The position numbers and the translations under genes were made by a program. Below are positions 60,608 through 64,000 of a DNA stretch of 64,000 bases, one piece after another. The notes below the pieces were generated by a model. The model saw only the letters and a list, made by a program, of their open reading frames with translations. It was not told the origin of the DNA and searched no databases. Each line of letters starts with the position of its first letter. The stretch's first letter is position 1. Origin of the DNA: Arenibacterium halophilum (GTDB lineage Bacteria; Pseudomonadota; Alphaproteobacteria; Rhodobacterales; Rhodobacteraceae); NCBI RefSeq assembly GCF_005938225.1, contig NZ_VCPC01000002.1, positions 682,001-746,000 on the forward strand. The letters are read 5' to 3'.

Positions 60608-61489
60608 ATGACATATCCCGTCAATATGAGCATCAAACCGGAGGTTCAGGCCTTTTTCGACGAGGCCACGAACACCATCAGCTATATCGTCAAGGATCCG
60701 TCATCGAACGCCTGCGCCATCGTCGACAGCGTGATGGACATCGACTATGCCGCCGGGCGCATCACTTATGACCATGCGGATGAACTTATCCGCCAGGTGC
60801 AGTCCCAGGGGCTGACGCTGGAGTGGATCATCGAAACCCACGTCCACGCCGATCACCTGTCGGCAGCCCCCTACATCCAGCAGACGTTGGGCGGCAAGAT
60901 CGGCATCGGCGCGAAGATCATGGTCGTGCAGGAAACGTTCGGAAAGGTGTTCAACGAAGGAACCGAATTCCAGCGTGACGGCAGCCAGTTCGACCGTCTG
61001 TTCGACGATGGCGATGTCTATATGATCGGCAAATTGCCCGCCTTCGCGATGTACACGCCAGGGCACACGCCCGCCTGCATGGTGCATGTGATGGGCGATG
61101 CGGCTTTCGTCGGCGATACGTTGTTCATGCCCGATGGCGGCTCGGCCCGTGCGGATTTCCCGGGCGGCGATGCGGCAACGCTTTACGATTCGATCCAGAA
61201 GGTTCTGGCCCTGCCGGACGATATGCGGCTTTTCATGTGTCACGACTACGGGCCGAACGGGCGCGACATTCAGTGGGAAACGACGGTCGGCGAAGAAAAG
61301 GCTCAGAACATCCACGTCGGCCAAGGCAAGACGAAGGAGGATTTCGTCAGGTTCCGCACCGAACGTGACGCGACCCTTGCCATGCCCCGGCTCATCATCC
61401 CCTCGCTGCAGGTGAACATGCGCGCAGGCGACGTGCCGACCGACAGCGATGGCAACCCGATGCTCAAGGTGCCGCTGAACAGACTTTGA
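60608..61489 (+). CDS. MBL-fold persulfide dioxygenase-type hydrolase (ETHE1/Blh-like)
   Basis: A 293-residue metallo-beta-lactamase-fold protein. The metal motif ETHVHADHLSAA has His78, His80, Asp82 and His83, followed by MYTPGHTPACMVHV and a final HDYGPNG. This branch includes persulfide dioxygenases, which oxidise glutathione persulfide to sulfite with one iron. AAGGAGA lies 8-12 bp before the ATG at 60608. The frame is open far upstream in the neighbours but that is spurious. It sits between the transporter halves and the SQR fusion, so it probably oxidises persulfide from that enzyme. Confidence 0.88.
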   Translation: MTYPVNMSIKPEVQAFFDEATNTISYIVKDPSSNACAIVDSVMDIDYAAGRITYDHADELIRQVQSQGLTLEWIIETHVHADHLSAAPYIQQTLGGKIGIGAKIMVVQETFGKVFNEGTEFQRDGSQFDRLFDDGDVYMIGKLPAFAMYTPGHTPACMVHVMGDAAFVGDTLFMPDGGSARADFPGGDAATLYDSIQKVLALPDDMRLFMCHDYGPNGRDIQWETTVGEEKAQNIHVGQGKTKEDFVRFRTERDATLAMPRLIIPSLQVNMRAGDVPTDSDGNPMLKVPLNRL

Positions 61490-61516
61490 TCGAATTCCAC
61501 CGGGAGGAGGACAAAA

Positions 61517-63196
61517 ATGCAGTTCAAGAAAATCTCGCCAAAAGTTTCGGTGTCGCCGCAGATCGCGGTCAAGGATATCGCTGCGATCAAGGCCGCCGGG
61601 TATCGTGCGATCATCTGCAATCGCCCCGATGGAGAAGGCGCGGACCAGCCCAGCTTCGAGGAAATCGAGGCCGCAGCAAAGGCCGAGGGGATCGAAGCGC
61701 GCTATGTTCCGGTCGAGTCGGGGATGGTGACCGATCAGGACGTGGCGGCCTTTGGCCAGGCGCTGGCCGAAGTGCAGCGCCCGGTTCTGGCCTTTTGTCG
61801 AACTGGCACACGCTCGGCGACGCTCTGGTCCTTGCACGAAGCGAAGAAGCGGCCCGTGCCCGAAATTCTCGCCATGACGAAAGCGGCTGGCTATGACATG
61901 ACCGGTGTCGCGCGGCGCGTTGCCAATGGCGGCAAGACCCCGACCGACGCCGGCGATGCCCACTATGGCGTGGTTATTGTCGGCGCGGGGGCTGGTGGGA
62001 TCTCGGTTGCGGCCAGCCTCAAGTCGCGCAAGCCGGACCTGGAGATCGCGATCATCGACCCCGCCGAAATCCACTATTACCAGCCCGGCTGGACGATGGT
62101 TGGCGGTGGCATATTCGAGGCACAGGACACCGCAAAGACAATGGGCAGCCTGATCCCGAAAGGGGTCAAATGGATCAAGGCCGCTGTTGCAGCCTTCGAG
62201 CCGCAGAACAATGCGGTCATCCTCGATGGGTGCCGTGTTGTGAAATATGATCGCCTTGTCGTCTGTCCCGGGCTCAAGCTGGACTGGGGCAAGGTCGAAG
62301 GGCTCGAGGAAACGCTTGGCCGGAACGGGGTGACCTCGAACTACCGCTATGATCTTGCGCCCTACACATGGCAGCTGGTTCAGAAGATGCAGGCAGGCCG
62401 GGCGATTTTCACGCAGCCCCCGATGCCGATCAAATGCGCCGGGGCGCCCCAAAAGGCGATGTACCTGTCAGGCGACGCCTGGTTCAGGCGCAATGCTCTG
62501 AAATCAATCGATATCCAGTTCATGAATGCCGGCGGGGTGCTGTTCGGGGTCAAGGACTATGTGCCGGCGCTGATGGACTACGTGAACAAGTACGACGCGA
62601 CATTGAACTTTTTTCACAACCTGATCTCGGTCGATGGCCCGGCCAAAAAAGCCACGTTCGCGGTCGCCAAGCCCGACACGGACCCGACCGAAGTGACCGT
62701 CGAGTTCGACATGATGCATGTCTGCCCGCCGCAGACAGCACCGGACTTCATCCGCGTCTCGCCGCTGGCGGATCCGGCGGGTTGGGTCGATGTGGATCAG
62801 GCAACGCTGCGCCACAAGAGCTTTGACAACATCTGGTCGCTTGGCGACGTGATGAATGCGCCCAATGCCAAGACAGCGGCGGCGGCGCGCAAGCAGGCCC
62901 CCACGGTGGCCGAAAACATCGTAGCCGACATCGCCGGTCGGTCCGCCGTGGCGCAATACGACGGTTACGGGTCGTGCCCGCTGACGGTCGAGCGCGGCAA
63001 GATTGTTCTGGCCGAGTTCGGATATGGCGGGGTGCTGAAACCCAGTTTTCCCGCCGCGTTGATCGATGGCACGAAGCCAAGTCGTACCGCGTGGTTCCTG
63101 AAGGAAAAAATGCTGCCGCCGATCTACTGGCAGGCGATGCTGCGCGGGCGCGAATGGATGGCGAAGCCCGAAAAGTTGGAAGCTCGGGCCGAATGA
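61517..63196 (+). CDS. Fusion: DUF442 sulfurtransferase/phosphatase-like domain + sulfide:quinone oxidoreductase
   Basis: A 559-residue fusion. Residues about 1-135 are the DUF442 (TIGR01244) domain, with catalytic Cys94 in FCRTGTRS. Residues about 148-559 are a flavin disulfide reductase with GAGAGG (156-161) and the SQR cysteines in VVCPGLKL and PIKCAGAPQKAMYLS; the latter matches the eukaryotic-type (type II) SQR that makes a persulfide and passes electrons to quinone. The fused domain could take the sulfane sulfur directly. GGGAGGA precedes the ATG. Neighbours (persulfide dioxygenase, sulfur transporters) agree. Confidence 0.88.
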   Translation: MQFKKISPKVSVSPQIAVKDIAAIKAAGYRAIICNRPDGEGADQPSFEEIEAAAKAEGIEARYVPVESGMVTDQDVAAFGQALAEVQRPVLAFCRTGTRSATLWSLHEAKKRPVPEILAMTKAAGYDMTGVARRVANGGKTPTDAGDAHYGVVIVGAGAGGISVAASLKSRKPDLEIAIIDPAEIHYYQPGWTMVGGGIFEAQDTAKTMGSLIPKGVKWIKAAVAAFEPQNNAVILDGCRVVKYDRLVVCPGLKLDWGKVEGLEETLGRNGVTSNYRYDLAPYTWQLVQKMQAGRAIFTQPPMPIKCAGAPQKAMYLSGDAWFRRNALKSIDIQFMNAGGVLFGVKDYVPALMDYVNKYDATLNFFHNLISVDGPAKKATFAVAKPDTDPTEVTVEFDMMHVCPPQTAPDFIRVSPLADPAGWVDVDQATLRHKSFDNIWSLGDVMNAPNAKTAAAARKQAPTVAENIVADIAGRSAVAQYDGYGSCPLTVERGKIVLAEFGYGGVLKPSFPAALIDGTKPSRTAWFLKEKMLPPIYWQAMLRGREWMAKPEKLEARAE

Positions 63197-63290
63197 TTGA
63201 TTGGCGCGCCGTCGCCGCTTTCAGGCGATGGCGCGTCGGCCTAGGGGGCTTACAATCCGCGCCCCCGCCACATATCCGCGAGAGACTGCA

Positions 63291-64000
63291 ATGACGCCAC
63301 GATTTGTCCGCTATCTGCCGATCCTCACATGGGGCAGGCACTATGATCGATCCGCGCTGACGAACGATCTTGTCGCGGCAGTGATCGTGACGATCATGCT
63401 GATCCCGCAATCGTTGGCCTATGCCCTTCTTGCGGGGCTGCCGCCCGAAGCGGGGCTTTACGCTTCGATTGCGCCGATCCTGCTCTATGCGGTGTTTGGC
63501 ACCTCCCGCGCGCTTGCCGTGGGGCCGGTGGCGGTGGTGTCGCTTCTGACCGCCTCTGCCGTCGCTCAGGTGGCCGAGCAGGGCACGGCCGGGTATGCGG
63601 TGGCCGCGCTGACTTTGGCGGCGCTGTCTGGCGGCTTCCTGTTGCTGCTCGGCGTGTTCCGGCTGGGTTTTCTGGCCAATTTCCTCAGCCATCCGGTGAT
63701 CGCGGGGTTTATCACGGCCTCGGGCATCCTGATCGCGACCAGCCAGCTCAAACACATCCTCGGGGTCGAGGGCGGCGGGCATACGCTGATCGATATGGTC
63801 AGCGCGCTTGTGTCCCATGCCGGGCAGGTCAATCCGGTGACCGTCCTTATCGGCGTCACGGCCACGGCCTTTCTGTTCTGGGTCCGCAAGGGGGTGAAGC
63901 CGCTGTTGGTCAGGATGGGGGCAGGGCCTCGTCTGGCCGACATCGCTACCAAAGCGGGGCCCGTGGCGGCGGTTGTGGCAACCACGTTCGCGGTGTGGGC
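63291..64000 (+). CDS. SulP-family anion transporter, N-terminal part (runs off the window)
   Basis: At least 236 residues of a SulP permease, with no stop before the right edge. It begins MTPRFVRYLPILTWGRHYD, then LTNDLVAAVIVTIMLIPQSLAYALLAGLPPEAGLYAS, the SulP signature, and HPVIAGFITASGILIATSQLKH. SulP proteins move sulfate, bicarbonate or other anions. It follows the SQR fusion by 94 bp on the same strand and may export the sulfate or sulfite produced, or import anions. Its C-terminal STAS domain is outside the window. Confidence 0.88.
   Translation, partial: MTPRFVRYLPILTWGRHYDRSALTNDLVAAVIVTIMLIPQSLAYALLAGLPPEAGLYASIAPILLYAVFGTSRALAVGPVAVVSLLTASAVAQVAEQGTAGYAVAALTLAALSGGFLLLLGVFRLGFLANFLSHPVIAGFITASGILIATSQLKHILGVEGGGHTLIDMVSALVSHAGQVNPVTVLIGVTATAFLFWVRKGVKPLLVRMGAGPRLADIATKAGPVAAVVATTFAVW

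Noticed and set aside
62748-63818. A 356-codon minus-strand frame at the right end
   Set aside because: It is antisense to the end of the SQR fusion and the SulP gene, both with clear family motifs.

Overview
The window is high-GC, gene-dense DNA that reads like a chromosome segment of a marine alphaproteobacterium of the Roseobacter group (Rhodobacterales). The basis is a dimethylsulfoniopropionate (DMSP) demethylation cluster, many TRAP and ABC uptake systems with dedicated LysR, IclR, GntR and AraC regulators, CoA-linked acid catabolism and a sulfide/persulfide oxidation operon. No rRNA, tRNA, CRISPR array, intact insertion sequence or phage was found. The species cannot be read from the sequence.

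Layout. 1-4.7 kb: an AraC-type regulator (cut by the left edge) is divergent from dmdC-dmdD-dmdA. These encode DMSP demethylase and two later enzymes that release methanethiol; dmdB is not in the window. 5.2-8.9 kb: a three-gene cassette of type III polyketide synthase, isoprenylcysteine-type methyltransferase and MMPL/RND transporter, joined by 4-bp start/stop overlaps. 9.2-12 kb: an orphan hypothetical, then a LysR/azoreductase pair. 12-18 kb: a polyamine-type ABC importer with a DUF1989 enzyme and a divergent LysR regulator. 18.4-21.4 kb: a pyridoxamine-oxidase-like protein, an NTF2-like protein and a carboxymuconolactone-decarboxylase-like protein, with a divergent LysR. 21.8-24.9 kb: a divergent cold-shock protein with a fatty acid desaturase, then two enzymes of families that act on gamma-glutamyl bonds.

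25-41 kb is a catabolic block. An acyl-CoA dehydrogenase pair and a CaiB/BaiF CoA-transferase, a divergent TPR protein, a HutC-type GntR regulator and a DctPQM TRAP importer come first. An IclR regulator follows, divergent from two MaoC hydratases, a TAXI-TRAP importer, a 61-residue membrane protein and a second CoA-transferase. The GntR-flanked operons share an operator-like sequence, and three copies of one decamer flank the IclR promoter region, so the two halves look like two separately regulated acid-utilisation units.

41.6-48.5 kb: iron superoxide dismutase, a DoxX-like membrane protein and a tripartite RND efflux pump. 49.5-59.1 kb: one 3,220-residue RTX protein with a C-type lectin-like domain near its C-terminus and a family of internal repeats, followed by two strong hairpins. 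59.5 kb to the end: a sulfur operon with a DUF2892 protein, split YeeE/YedE transporter halves, a persulfide-dioxygenase-type metallo-hydrolase, a rhodanese-like domain fused to a sulfide:quinone oxidoreductase, and a SulP anion transporter cut by the right edge.

How it fits together: the DMSP genes release reduced sulfur and carbon, the sulfur operon is suited to oxidising sulfide and persulfide and moving the products, and the middle of the window imports and CoA-activates organic acids. The most unusual items are the lectin-bearing RTX giant with its uncharacterised repeat module, the polyketide/methyltransferase/MMPL cassette, and the shared operator motifs that assign regulators to operons.
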